A DNA stretch of 64,000 nt from Azospirillum brasilense (GCF_003349955.1 NZ_QLKQ01000012.1:1-64000), one strand, 5' to 3'; positions 26,221 through 35,676 are shown, numbered from the stretch's first letter. Made by a program: numbers and translations. Notes: generated by a model from the letters alone, not told the origin.

Positions 26221-28497
26221 ATGAGCAACGACGAGACCACCCCCCGCCAAGCCGGCACCGCTGACGAATTCGACCGCCGCGACGCGCTGCGCGCCATCGC
26301 CGCTGTGGTGCGCGGCGACGGGATCGAGGTGGACGCCGACAGCACCCCGGCCCGCTGGTCGGTCGCCGTCGTCCACGAGGTGGTCGTTCCCGGAACCGAC
26401 CGGAAGCTGAAGCTGCGCTTCCGCGTGGCGCTCGGCCCGCTGCCCGACATCGAGGCGGAGCTGTGGGGCCTGATGACCGCGGAGGAGGGCTTCGGCCGTC
26501 CCCAGGCCAAGGCGCTGGGCAAGCGGGTCAAGGCGGCATGCCTGTCCTCCGCCGCCATCGAGAAGGCGCGCGGCCGGGTGGACGGCTGGTTCGCCTCCAT
26601 GGCGCAGCGCGCCAACGGCTTCGGCGAGGCGTGGCGGCCCAAGGGCTTCGCCGACGAACTGGGCCGGGTGATCGGCTTCGGCGGCCGCATCCCGCGCCTG
26701 CAAACCCTGCTGGACGCGCTGGAGGAGGCCTTTTCCACCGCCGCCGCCCGCGCCGGCCTGAAGGTCCGGCGGGAGCGGTTGGAGAACGCCTCCGGCCTCG
26801 GCGTCTATCTCGACAGCTTCGCCACGGCCCGCGCCATGGTGCGCAAGCTGCGGCTGTTCGTCGGCCCGACCAACTCCGGCAAGACCCACGCCGCCATGGA
26901 CCGGCTGGCCGAGGCGCCGAGCGGCTGCTACCTCGCCCCGCTGCGCCTGCTGGCGCTGGAGGGGCAGGAGGCGCTGGAGACGCGCGGGCGGGCCTGCAGT
27001 CTCGTCACCGGCGAGGAGCGCGACGTGCGGCCCGGCGCCTCCTTCACCTCCTCGACCATCGAAATGGTCAACACCTCCAAGGTCTGGGGCGCCTGCGTCA
27101 TCGACGAGATCCAGATGATCGGCGATCCCGACCGCGGCTGGGCCTGGACCCAGGCGGTGGCCGGCGTGGCCGCCCCGGAAATCCTGATGACCGGCTCCGC
27201 CGACGCCATCCCCTACGTGCAGCGCCTCGCCACCGCGCTGGGGGAGGAGCTGGAGGTCGTGGAGTTCACCCGCAAGTCGCCGCTGCGCGTGCAGGAGGAG
27301 CGGGTGCCGCTGGAGAATGTGCGCCGCGGCGACGCGGTGATCGCCTTCTCGCGCAAGGACGTGATGGGGCTGCGGCGCGAGCTGCTGGCCCGCGATCACA
27401 CGGTGGCGGTGATCTACGGCGCCCTGTCGCCGGAGGTGCGGCGGGCCGAGGCGCGGCGCTTCCGCGACGGCACGGCGGACGTGCTGGTGGCGACCGACGC
27501 CATCGGCATGGGGCTGAACCTGCCGGTCGCCCGCGTCGTCTTGTCGACCACCCGCAAGTACGACGGTCGGGAGGAGCGTGACCTGAACTCCTCCGAAATC
27601 CGCCAGATCGGCGGACGGGCGGGACGCTTCGGCATGCACGAGGAAGGCCGCGTCGCGGTGCTGGAGGGCGAGAACATCAACCCGGTGCGCCGGGCGCTGA
27701 CCACCCCGCCGGTGCCGCCGGAGGACCCGCGCGCCTGGATCAGCCCCAACCTGACCCACGTCGAGGCCATCGCGCGCGAGCTGGACACCGACAGCCTCGC
27801 CAAGGTGCTGCGCACGGCGGGGCAGGAGCTGCTGCGCGCCAACCAGACCTTCCGCATGACCGACCTGGAGCAGCGCATCCAGGCCGCCACGGCCGTGGAC
27901 CGGGCGAAGCTGCCGCTGGCGGAGCGCGACATGCTGGCGCGCTGCCCCATCGACGTGCGCGACCAGAACAATTTGCGCCTTCTGGCGCTGTGGGCGACCA
28001 ACCAGGGCAAGGGGATCCGCAACTCCGCCCCCGACGCCGCCGAGCGGTTCCATCACCGCGTCGGCACCGACGTGGAGCTGGAGAAGGCGGAACGCGCGGT
28101 GAAGGAGCTGACCGCCTACGCGTGGCTGGCCTACCGCTTCCCCGACGCCTATCCGGACATGGACCTGTGCCAGGAGCGCCGGGCCATGCTGAACGCCTTC
28201 ATCGAGCGGACGCTGGCCGAACGCTCGCTGGCCCGCGCCTGCCCGGTCTGCGGCACGCGGCTGAAGGCCAACCACCGCTTCCGGGTCTGCGACAGCTGCT
28301 ACGCCGGTCGGGTCGAGGAGCGGCAGGGCGAGCGGCACGGCGAGCGGCGCGGGCGCCGTCCCGACGGGGGGCGCGGCCCGGACAAGGGGGCGGCCCCGGC
28401 GGAGGGTGGACACCCGCAATTCCACCACCCGCTGCCCGGCCGCAAGCGTGGCAAGGGCGGGGCGGGGCACCGTGGGCGACGGCCGGCCGGAGGGTGA
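26221..28497 (+). CDS. Suv3-like superfamily 2 RNA helicase with C-terminal zinc-binding motif
   Basis: A 758-residue helicase resembling mitochondrial Suv3 and its alphaproteobacterial relatives. Walker A GPTNSGKT is at residues 215-222, with SSTIEM and the DEIQ box at 295-298. The second domain has VIYGALSPEVRRAEA, VLVATDAIGMGLNLP and QIGGRAGRFG. A long N-terminal extension precedes the helicase core. Near residues 673-693 a CPVCG...CDSC arrangement should bind zinc, and the tail is rich in Arg, Gly and Lys, a probable RNA-binding end. Suv3 proteins unwind RNA for degradation. Starts at 26203 (ATG) and 26179 (GTG) are alternatives; 26221 has the best purine-rich leader. Confidence 0.87.
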   Translation: MSNDETTPRQAGTADEFDRRDALRAIAAVVRGDGIEVDADSTPARWSVAVVHEVVVPGTDRKLKLRFRVALGPLPDIEAELWGLMTAEEGFGRPQAKALGKRVKAACLSSAAIEKARGRVDGWFASMAQRANGFGEAWRPKGFADELGRVIGFGGRIPRLQTLLDALEEAFSTAAARAGLKVRRERLENASGLGVYLDSFATARAMVRKLRLFVGPTNSGKTHAAMDRLAEAPSGCYLAPLRLLALEGQEALETRGRACSLVTGEERDVRPGASFTSSTIEMVNTSKVWGACVIDEIQMIGDPDRGWAWTQAVAGVAAPEILMTGSADAIPYVQRLATALGEELEVVEFTRKSPLRVQEERVPLENVRRGDAVIAFSRKDVMGLRRELLARDHTVAVIYGALSPEVRRAEARRFRDGTADVLVATDAIGMGLNLPVARVVLSTTRKYDGREERDLNSSEIRQIGGRAGRFGMHEEGRVAVLEGENINPVRRALTTPPVPPEDPRAWISPNLTHVEAIARELDTDSLAKVLRTAGQELLRANQTFRMTDLEQRIQAATAVDRAKLPLAERDMLARCPIDVRDQNNLRLLALWATNQGKGIRNSAPDAAERFHHRVGTDVELEKAERAVKELTAYAWLAYRFPDAYPDMDLCQERRAMLNAFIERTLAERSLARACPVCGTRLKANHRFRVCDSCYAGRVEERQGERHGERRGRRPDGGRGPDKGAAPAEGGHPQFHHPLPGRKRGKGGAGHRGRRPAGG

Positions 28498-28504
28498 GGT
28501 TCGT

Positions 28505-28623
28505 CCCTCTCCCCTCTGGGGAGAGGGTGGCCCGAAGGGCCGGGTGAGGGGGTTGTGCGTGGCGGCAGGTCCGGCGCAAGCGCAACCCCCTCACCCCAAC
28601 CCTCTCCCCAGAGGGGAGAGGGG
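28505..28623. repeat. Intergenic inverted-repeat element, copy 3
   Basis: Same family and orientation as 6806-6924, with very similar arms and centre. It fills the space between the convergent helicase and gpmA genes, where the RNA stem could also act as a bidirectional terminator. Confidence 0.86.
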
Positions 28624-28634
28624 GTTCCGAGCCC

Positions 28635-29396
28635 TCACGCGGCCGCGGTTCCGCTCTGACCGCCGTCCTCCCGGCGGGTCCAGGTGATTTCCTCCGTGCC
28701 GCCACCCTCGGTCAGGAAATAGCGGCGCAGCGGCACCAGATCGGCGCCAAGCTCGTAGACCAGCGGGCGGCTGGTCGGGATCTCGAACAGCGGGATGTCC
28801 TGGTCGGGTACCTTGTCGAGATGCTTCACGAGGCCGCGCAGGCTGTTGCCGTGGGCCGACACCAGCACCCGCGCGCCCAGCCGCAGGGCCGGGCAGATGC
28901 CCTCCTCCCAGAAGGGGATCACCCGCTCCGTGGTGTCCTTCAGGCTTTCGCCGCGCGGCAGGTTCGCCCGGCCAAGCCCGGCGTAGCGCCGGTCCGACAC
29001 CGCGGAGCACGGGTCCTCGGGCTCGACCGGCGGGGGCGGGACGTCCCAGCTCCGCCGCCACAGGAAAACCTGATCGGCGCCGTGGCGGGCCGCCGTCTCC
29101 GTCTTGTTCAGCCCCTGGAGCGCGCCGTAATGGCGCTCGTTCAGGCGCCAGTGCTTGTGCACCGGCAGCCACATCCGGTCCATCTCCTCCAGCACGATGT
29201 CGAGCGTCTTGATCGCCCGCTTCAGGACGGAGGTGAAGGCGACGTCGAAATCGAATCCGGCCTGCTTCAACAGGCCGGCGGCGTGACGGGTCTCGGCCAC
29301 CCCCTGTTCGGTCAGATCGACGTCGGTCCAGCCGGTGAACAGGTCCGAGCGGTTCCAGACGCTCTGACCATGCCGCAGCAGCACGAGCCGATGCAT
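28635..29396 (-). CDS. gpmA: 2,3-bisphosphoglycerate-dependent phosphoglycerate mutase
   Basis: A 253-residue histidine-phosphatase-family enzyme. It begins MHRLVLLRHGQSVWN, with the phosphorylated His at residue 9, followed by DLFTGWTDVDLTEQG, RRSWDVPPPP, the motif SAHGNSLRGLVKHLD and the C-terminal PTSRPLVYEL. It interconverts 3- and 2-phosphoglycerate in glycolysis. The start at 29396 is set by alignment to the family start; the longer frame adds a basic shadow stretch. It is a single gene, with its promoter presumably in the 230-bp region shared with the divergent winged-helix gene. Confidence 0.95.
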   Translation of the reverse strand: MHRLVLLRHGQSVWNRSDLFTGWTDVDLTEQGVAETRHAAGLLKQAGFDFDVAFTSVLKRAIKTLDIVLEEMDRMWLPVHKHWRLNERHYGALQGLNKTETAARHGADQVFLWRRSWDVPPPPVEPEDPCSAVSDRRYAGLGRANLPRGESLKDTTERVIPFWEEGICPALRLGARVLVSAHGNSLRGLVKHLDKVPDQDIPLFEIPTSRPLVYELGADLVPLRRYFLTEGGGTEEITWTRREDGGQSGTAAA

Positions 29397-29623
29397 GGGT
29401 TCCCTCCTCCTCACGTGACGGTTGCTCCTTCCGGGAACGGGAGGACGGGGGAAGGGTTCCGGCCAAGGCGTCACAAATGGCGCAGCTTTGTGTCAATTTC
29501 GAAACGCACAAGACACATTCGGACAACAAATGCGGGGTAACCTGCGGAGCAGGCGACATTATACGCCCGGCGCGTTGCGCAGCCGGACTGCGACGCCGAG
29601 CCAACTTGCGTTCCGAGGCCGCC

Positions 29624-29902
29624 ATGCAGCATCATGACCTCCTCTCCAGGACCGTTTCGACCGATCGGGACATCACCCTGGAGGCGCTTCGTGTGTTCAC
29701 CTACCTGAGCCGGCGGCTCCACTTCGACCGTCCCGTGCCGGTGCTCCAGTCCGAACTGGCTGACGCGCTCGGCATGCAGCGGCCCAACGTCAACCGGGCC
29801 ATCAAGCTGCTGGAGACCAAGCAGATCCTTCTGCGGGATTCCAAACTGGGGCGTGCGATCACGTTCCGGTTGAACCCGGAACTGGAGGGCGGCCGGGCCT
29901 GA
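29624..29902 (+). CDS. Small winged-helix DNA-binding protein
   Basis: A 92-residue protein with a clear winged helix-turn-helix: residues about 40-60 (LQSELADALGMQRPNVNRAI) form the HTH, followed by a KLLETKQILLR wing-start as in MarR- or RepL-like replication/regulatory proteins. There is no effector domain. It is followed 12 bases later by a short gene of unknown function in the same direction, so the pair may be an operon. Targets are unknown. The divergent gpmA promoter region is one possible target. Confidence 0.72.
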   Translation: MQHHDLLSRTVSTDRDITLEALRVFTYLSRRLHFDRPVPVLQSELADALGMQRPNVNRAIKLLETKQILLRDSKLGRAITFRLNPELEGGRA

Positions 29903-29914
29903 AACTGGTCCGGA

Positions 29915-30256
29915 ATGATTTTCGAAACGCGTCACCTTGTCTTCACGAACTCGGCCCTCAAGAAAGCCTTCGGCTGGTACCAGAAGGTGCCGAATCAGAC
30001 CGATCTTCCGTTGGGCCTGATCGCCTCCGTCGTTCCGAAATCGGACGGAGGCGTGGTGGTCATGGTGCAGCAGGGGGCGGCGAAGGTGCGGGACGTCGCC
30101 TTCGCGCCCAGCAAGACGCTCGGCATCCTCCTGCTGTTCTGCCGCCGCCAGAAAATTCCCATCCCGCGCGACGCCGAGAAGGACATCTTCCCGTCCGATG
30201 ACGGGCTCATGATGACGGTCCGCGGCAGTTGCAACACGACGGCGCCGCCCCCGTGA
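29915..30256 (+). CDS. Hypothetical protein, 113 residues
   Basis: I do not recognise this protein. It follows the winged-helix gene by 12 bases on the same strand. Composition is ordinary for the genome, with alternating hydrophobic strands (LIASVVPKSDGGVVVMVQQG) and a short basic segment (LLFCRRQKIPIPRDAEKD), suggesting a small alpha/beta fold. There is no signal peptide or membrane segment. The ribosome-binding site is weak. Its reality is supported mainly by context. Confidence 0.5.
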   Translation: MIFETRHLVFTNSALKKAFGWYQKVPNQTDLPLGLIASVVPKSDGGVVVMVQQGAAKVRDVAFAPSKTLGILLLFCRRQKIPIPRDAEKDIFPSDDGLMMTVRGSCNTTAPPP

Positions 30257-30283
30257 TCGCCCCTTTGGTCGCCTCCGGCCGAA

Positions 30284-30481
30284 TCAATCGGTTCCGCCGC
30301 CGCCGGACCGGGCGACGGCCAGGGGAATGTCCGACTCGGTGAAGCGGTAACCGTGACCGGCGGCGAAATCCACCAGATCGCCCAGGGTCAGCAGACCGCG
30401 GGATGCCCGCCGCAGCGCCGCGCGCAGGGCGGGGTCGGCCTCGACCGCAACCAGGAATCGGATGTAGTCGCCATGACACAT
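30284..30481 (-). CDS. Nif11-domain leader-peptide-like small protein
   Basis: A 65-residue protein matching the Nif11 domain pattern: FLVAVEADPALRAALRRA followed by LGDLVDFAAGHGYRFTESDI, the usual two-helix arrangement with the conserved aromatic-glycine and acidic end. The start at 30481 is supported by a perfect AGGAGG 8 bases upstream; longer frames have none. Nif11 domains occur beside nitrogenase genes and as leader peptides of some ribosomally made peptides. Here the chain ends soon after a run of four glycines, leaving only Thr-Asp, so there is no obvious core peptide. No modifying enzyme is nearby. The role is unknown. Confidence 0.75.
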   Translation of the reverse strand: MCHGDYIRFLVAVEADPALRAALRRASRGLLTLGDLVDFAAGHGYRFTESDIPLAVARSGGGGTD

Positions 30482-30594
30482 GCCCAGACCTCCTGATGCC
30501 GTTGCGGCGTTGCAGACACAAGCAATGGAGCGATGCGGACAGTCCGTCATCTTGATATCGGCTATTTGCCTAAAATTGTATATAAAAGACGGGA

Positions 30595-30625
30595 CGAACG
30601 GTGCGGCGTCCTGCCGCACCGTTCG
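30595..30625 (-). terminator. Rho-independent terminator after glgX
   Basis: A 13-bp perfect stem (CGAACGGTGCGGC and its complement, 5-base loop) lies 28 bases after the glgX stop. On the minus strand it is followed by TCCCGTCTTTTATA. An AT-rich stretch just beyond, 30560-30590, likely carries the promoter of the Nif11-type gene. Confidence 0.85.
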
Positions 30626-30653
30626 CTATCCCAAGACGATCGGGGTCGGGCGG

Positions 30654-32939
30654 TCACTCGCCCGGCTGCTGCGCCGTCTCGGCGGGGCTTGAGCCCGACG
30701 CGATGCCTTCCGGCGTGATCGCCGCCACCGGTTCGCCCGGTCCGGAGGCGGCGCGCAGCGCCCGTGCGGCGGCTTTCAGCCCGACATCGGACCGGCGGTC
30801 GGGCATCAGTTCGAACAGCAGCAGCGACCGCCCGTTGACCGGGATCTCGTCGCCGGTCTGGGCGGTGGCGACTTCCAGCCGGTCGGGCTCGGTGGTGTCG
30901 ACCAGGGTCAGCCAGCGGCTGCCGCCGGCGACCTCCGGCAGCTTGAAGGGCACCACGTCGTGGTAGGCGTTGATGATCAGCAGCAGCGTGGCGTCCGACG
31001 CCGCCTTCTTGATGCCGGTGGCCTGGGCCCGCCCGTCGAGCAACATGCCCAGGCAGCGCGCCATCGGGTCCTGCCATTGCTCGGTCGTCTTCTCCTCGCC
31101 GGCGGGGGTGATCCAGGTGAGGTCCTTGACCTCCAGGTCGGGGTTGTAGGCGCCGGTGAAGAAACGCCCGCGCCGCAGCAGCGGATGGCTCTGCCGCAGC
31201 CCGATCAGGTGGCGGACGAAGTCGGTCAGCGCCCAGCCCTCGTCGCTGACGCCCTCCCAGTCGATCCAGCTGATCTCGTTGTCCTGGCAATAGGCGTTGT
31301 TGTTGCCGTTCTGGCTGCGGGCGAACTCGTCGCCGGCCAGGATCATCGGCGTGCCTTGGGACAGCAGCAGCGTGGCCAGCAGGTTGCGCATCTGGCGGAA
31401 GCGCAGGGCGTTGATCTCCGGATCGTCGGTCGGCCCCTCCGCCCCGTGGTTCCAGGAGATGTTGTGCGAATGGCCGTCGCGGTTGTCCTCGCCGTTCGCG
31501 TCGTTGTGCTTGTCGTTGTAGGCGACGAGGTCGTGCAGGGTGAAGCCGTCATGGGCGGTGACGAAGTTGACGCTGGCCCAGGGCTTGCGGCCCCGCCGGT
31601 TGAACATGTCCGCCGAGGCGGCCATGCGGGTCGCCAGTTCGGGCAGCTTGCCCTCGTCGCCCTTCCAGTAGGAGCGCACGGTGTCGCGGAACTTGTCGTT
31701 CCACTCCGCCCAGCCCGGCGGGAAGCCGCCGACCTGATAGCCGCCGGGGCCGCAGTCCCACGGCTCGGCGATCAGCTTGACGCGCGACAGCACCGGGTCC
31801 TGGCGGCAGGCGTCGAGGAAGCCGCCGCTGTGGTCGAAGCCGTAGGTCTCGCGCGCCAGGATGGTGGCGAGGTCGAAGCGGAAGCCGTCCACATGCATCT
31901 CGGTCACCCAGTAGCGCAGGCTGTCGGTGACCATCTGCAGGACGCGCGCATGCACGAGGTTCAGCGTGTTGCCCGTGCCGGTGTCGTTGATGTAGTAGCG
32001 CGGGTCGGGCGCCAGCCGGTAGTAGGAGGCGTTGTCGATGCCCTTGAAGGACAGCGTCGGCCCCATCTCGTTGCCTTCGGCGGTGTGGTTGTAGACGACG
32101 TCGAGGATCACTTCGATCCCGGCGTCGTGCAGGCGGGCGACCATCTCCTTGAACTCGTGGATCGCGCCGGTCGCCATGTAGCGCGGATCGGGCGCGAAGA
32201 AGGAGATGCTGTTGTAACCCCAGTAGTTCCGCAGCCCCTTTTCCAAAAGATAGCGGTCGTCCACGAAGGCGTGGACCGGCAGAAGCTCCACCGCCGTGAC
32301 GCCCAGCGAGCGGATGTACTCCACCACCTCCTGCTGGGCGAGGCCGGCGAAGGTGCCGCGGTACTGCGGCGGCACCGCCGGGTGCCGCATGGTGTAGCCG
32401 CGCACATGGGTCTCGTAGAAGATCGACTTTTCCCAGGGGATCGCCGGGTGCCGGTCATGGCCCCAGGTGAAGGCCGGGTCGATCACCACGCATTTCGGCA
32501 TGCCGGGGGCGCTGTCGCGCCGGTCGAAGGACAGGTCGCCGCGCGGTGAGCCGACGCGGTAGCCGAAATGCGCATCCGACCAGCGAAGCGGCCCGACCAT
32601 GTGCTTGGCGTAGGGGTCGAGCAGCAGCTTGTTCGGGTTGAAGCGGTGGCCCGCCTTGGGCTCATACGGCCCGTGCACGCGGTATCCGTAGACGGTGCCG
32701 GGCCGGGCGTCCGGCAGGTAGCCGTGCCACACCTCGTCGGTGTATTCGGGCAGCTCGATCCGTTCCAGCTCGCGGCGTCCCTCCTGGTCGAACAGGCACA
32801 ACTCCACCTTGGTGGCGTTGGCGGAAAACAGCGCGAAGTTGACGCCCAGCCCGTCCCATGTGGCGCCGAGAGGGTAGGGAAGACCTTCCCGGATGCGGGA
32901 CTGGCGGAAAACCTTAGGAGCGAACGGCGGCTTCTTCAC
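30654..32939 (-). CDS. glgX: Glycogen debranching enzyme
   Basis: A 761-residue GH13 isoamylase/GlgX protein. An N-terminal CBM48-type domain (PLGATWDGLGVNFALFSANATKVELCLFD) is followed by the barrel with the four conserved regions: DVVYNHTAEG, GFRFDLAT (nucleophile Asp), AEPWD (acid/base Glu) and FVTAHDGF. It cleaves alpha-1,6 branches of glycogen after phosphorylase action. The preferred start is a GTG at 32939, which has GAGG 8 bases upstream; an ATG at 32981 lacks a ribosome-binding site. No other glycogen genes are in the window. Confidence 0.93.
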   Translation of the reverse strand: MKKPPFAPKVFRQSRIREGLPYPLGATWDGLGVNFALFSANATKVELCLFDQEGRRELERIELPEYTDEVWHGYLPDARPGTVYGYRVHGPYEPKAGHRFNPNKLLLDPYAKHMVGPLRWSDAHFGYRVGSPRGDLSFDRRDSAPGMPKCVVIDPAFTWGHDRHPAIPWEKSIFYETHVRGYTMRHPAVPPQYRGTFAGLAQQEVVEYIRSLGVTAVELLPVHAFVDDRYLLEKGLRNYWGYNSISFFAPDPRYMATGAIHEFKEMVARLHDAGIEVILDVVYNHTAEGNEMGPTLSFKGIDNASYYRLAPDPRYYINDTGTGNTLNLVHARVLQMVTDSLRYWVTEMHVDGFRFDLATILARETYGFDHSGGFLDACRQDPVLSRVKLIAEPWDCGPGGYQVGGFPPGWAEWNDKFRDTVRSYWKGDEGKLPELATRMAASADMFNRRGRKPWASVNFVTAHDGFTLHDLVAYNDKHNDANGEDNRDGHSHNISWNHGAEGPTDDPEINALRFRQMRNLLATLLLSQGTPMILAGDEFARSQNGNNNAYCQDNEISWIDWEGVSDEGWALTDFVRHLIGLRQSHPLLRRGRFFTGAYNPDLEVKDLTWITPAGEEKTTEQWQDPMARCLGMLLDGRAQATGIKKAASDATLLLIINAYHDVVPFKLPEVAGGSRWLTLVDTTEPDRLEVATAQTGDEIPVNGRSLLLFELMPDRRSDVGLKAAARALRAASGPGEPVAAITPEGIASGSSPAETAQQPGE

Positions 32940-33510
32940 GGTTTGAACCTCGTGTGGGCGCGTTGCGGCATGAAGCAGCACAGGAACGCGCAGACCGCCC
33001 CGGTGATCCCGTCATCGGCACAATTTCCGATGAATGCCGGAGCCCCCACCCACGGCCGAACCGCTTTTGCAACCCTTCACCCAAAGAATGGGTCCTGTAT
33101 GAGCATGGTCATAGTCGTCATGGCGAGTCGCGCCGATAACTATCGCATGCTATCATCGGTTCCAGACAATAAAGGCAAATAAACTTCTGGGGGATGTCCG
33201 GGGGCTTCTCGATGAAAGGCTGAGGAGGCGGATATAACGCAAATGACAACTTTCGCCTTTCCATGCCGCCGCCGGGTCTTTAGGGCGGAAGACGCAGGAA
33301 GATCAATGAGGAGCAGGTCCGGTCGCCATTCCTCTCCGGCCTTTTCGACCCAGACGCGATTTCCTGCCCGGCGACCCGCGAACCATTGAGTGTCTTGCCC
33401 ATCCATCGATCATCGCTCCAGGCACAGGCTTCGCCGGTGACCTGCGGCATCGTGCATCCGGCGGGCCGGCGACGCCCTCTCCGTTCCGCCTTACCAAGAC
33501 GCCCCCGCCC
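32940..33510. other. Intergenic region between glgX and hybrid kinase
   Basis: The roughly 570 bp have no credible gene. It must hold the promoters of both divergent genes. A moderately AT-rich part at 33120-33185 is the most promoter-like. I see no repeat, hairpin terminator or known operator. Confidence 0.5.
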
Positions 33511-35676
33511 ATGATCCGGCTCTCGGTCAACGCCCTGCTGAACTTCCACCCGAAGGCCATCCTGGCGACCATCGTCCTGGTGATGACGCTGCTCGGCGGC
33601 GTGGCCTGGGGTGCGCTGTCTCTGGTCGATTACGTCAGCACGCTCGACCGCGCCGAACGCGGCACCCGGCAGGCCGCGGCTTTCCTCGAAGGCCACGCCG
33701 ACGCGGTGCTGGACGGCGGTGCCGCCGCCCTGGCGCGGGTGGCCGACCGGTTGGAGGCGGGCGGCATGGCGTCGCTTCCCGACCACGCGTTGGGCGAGGC
33801 GCTGGCGGCGTCGCGGTTCGGCGCGCTGTCGATCCTGGACGCCGGCGGCAACACGGTGTTCGGCCCCTCGATCCACCCCGACGGCGGCATACCCGACGGC
33901 GGCATCGCCAGCCTGTTTCGAGGGGCGGAGGGCGGCCTGGAGCTTCTGCACGGACAGGTGGACGGGCTCGATTCCATCCTGATGGTCCGCCGCATCCTTA
34001 GGCGCGGGGGGGCGGGCGAGGGCATTTTGGAGGGGGCGATCCTGCTCGCGCTTCCCTCCTCAAGCCTGCACACGGTGCTCGACGTGTTCAGCGACGGGCG
34101 GCACAGCGTCGCCGGGCTGTTCCGTCTGGACGGCACGCGGCTGGCCGGCATCGGAGGCGACGGCGCCGGGATCGGCCCGCTCCCCGCGCTGGAGCCGGGG
34201 GAGGAGGGCGGCGAGGGCGACTGGACGGTCGGCGGGGACGGCGTGGTCATCGGCCTGAAGCGGATGCGCGACTTCCCGGCGGTGGCGGCGGTCGCACTGC
34301 CGCGCAGCGTCGTTCTGGAGCCGTGGAGCGGCCGCCTGCAGCATGGATTCACGATGGTCGGTGTCAGCGTCCTCGCGCTGTTCGGGCTGGCGTCGCTCGG
34401 CTGGGCCAGCCTGCGGCGCGAGGCGGCGGCCCGCGACGCGCTGCGCGACGCCAACGCCCGGCTGGAGCAGCGGGTGGAGGAGCGCACCGCCGACCTGCGC
34501 TCCCTCAACCAGAAGCTCGTCCGCGCCCTGGCCGAGAAGGAGCGCGCCAACCAGGCCAAGGCCCGCTTCCTGTCGGCGGCCAACCACGACCTGCGCCAGC
34601 CCTTCCAGGCGCTGCGCCTGTTCCATCATCTGCTGATGGAGCGGCTCAAGGAATCGCGCGAGCGGTCGATCGCCGAGAAGATGGGCGAGGCGCTGGACAG
34701 CGGGGAGAAGCTGCTGCACGCGCTGCTGGAGGTCGCCACGCTGGACGCCGGGGTGGTCCGCCCGAACATCGCCGACGTGCCGGTCGCCACCGTCCTGGAC
34801 GGCGTGGCGGCGGAGTTCCGGGGCTTGGCGGCGGACAAGACGCTGGATCTGCGGGTGCGCGGCTGCGCCGCCATGGTGCGCACCGACGCCACCCTGCTGA
34901 CCCGGATGCTGGGCGACCTGCTGCGCAACGCCATCGCCTACACGCCCGCGGGCGGCGTCGTGGTCGGCTGCCGGCGGCGCGGCCAATGGCTGCGCATCGA
35001 GGTGTGGGACACCGGGTCCGGCATCGCGGCGGAGCATCTGGACGCCATCTTCGAGGACTTCGTGCAGTTGGGCAACCCGGAGCGCGACCGTCGCCGCGGC
35101 CTGGGGCTGGGGCTTCCCAAGGTGCGCCGCAAGGCCGCGCTGCTGGGCCACGCGGTGGAGGTCCGCTCGCGCCCCGGCCAGGGGTCGGTCTTCTCGATCA
35201 TGGTTCCGCTGGCGGCCAGCGAATCGCGGACGGACACGGTGTCCCCGGCTCCCGCCGGCCGGGCGGAGGGTTCCGACACCCGCCTGATCCTGATCGTGGA
35301 GGACGACCCGGTGCAGAGCGCCGGGATGCAACTGCTGCTGGAAAGCTGGGGGCACGACATCCTGGTGGCGGCGGACGGGCCGGCGGCGCTGGCGACGCTG
35401 CGCGCGGCGCCGCGCTGTCCGGACGTCATCCTCTCGGACTTCCGACTGCCGGGGCCGCTGACCGGCGCCGAGACGATCGCCCGCGCGGCGGAGCAGCAGG
35501 GGCGTCCCATTCCCGGCATCATCCTGACCGGTGACACCGCCCCCGAACGCATCCGCGAGGCGGTCGCCGCCGGCTGCCGCCTGTTGCACAAGCCCGTCAC
35601 CCCCGACGTCCTGCGCGACGCGCTGAACGCCCTGGGGACGGAGCGCCAGCCGCTCCGTCAGCCGTCCGCGGCCTGA
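33511..35676 (+). CDS. Membrane-bound hybrid sensor histidine kinase with receiver domain
   Basis: A 721-residue hybrid kinase. A membrane helix lies at 17-38, an extracytoplasmic sensor region at 40-275, and a second helix at 281-300. A coiled coil (308-350) leads to the HisKA H-box NHDLRQPFQALRLF with His359, then the ATPase domain with N-box LRNAIAYTP, DTGSGI and GLGLGLP. The receiver domain (591-710) has acidic VEDDP, phospho-acceptor Asp643 in LSDFRLPG, and the conserved Lys in HKPVTP. The H-box type with Gln-Pro-Phe is typical of a subgroup of stand-alone hybrid kinases. No output regulator is adjacent, and the signal is unknown. Confidence 0.92.
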   Translation: MIRLSVNALLNFHPKAILATIVLVMTLLGGVAWGALSLVDYVSTLDRAERGTRQAAAFLEGHADAVLDGGAAALARVADRLEAGGMASLPDHALGEALAASRFGALSILDAGGNTVFGPSIHPDGGIPDGGIASLFRGAEGGLELLHGQVDGLDSILMVRRILRRGGAGEGILEGAILLALPSSSLHTVLDVFSDGRHSVAGLFRLDGTRLAGIGGDGAGIGPLPALEPGEEGGEGDWTVGGDGVVIGLKRMRDFPAVAAVALPRSVVLEPWSGRLQHGFTMVGVSVLALFGLASLGWASLRREAAARDALRDANARLEQRVEERTADLRSLNQKLVRALAEKERANQAKARFLSAANHDLRQPFQALRLFHHLLMERLKESRERSIAEKMGEALDSGEKLLHALLEVATLDAGVVRPNIADVPVATVLDGVAAEFRGLAADKTLDLRVRGCAAMVRTDATLLTRMLGDLLRNAIAYTPAGGVVVGCRRRGQWLRIEVWDTGSGIAAEHLDAIFEDFVQLGNPERDRRRGLGLGLPKVRRKAALLGHAVEVRSRPGQGSVFSIMVPLAASESRTDTVSPAPAGRAEGSDTRLILIVEDDPVQSAGMQLLLESWGHDILVAADGPAALATLRAAPRCPDVILSDFRLPGPLTGAETIARAAEQQGRPIPGIILTGDTAPERIREAVAAGCRLLHKPVTPDVLRDALNALGTERQPLRQPSAA

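Noticed and set aside
30284-32939. A RiPP biosynthetic cluster around the Nif11-type gene
   Set aside because: The neighbours are glgX and small genes without maturase features.
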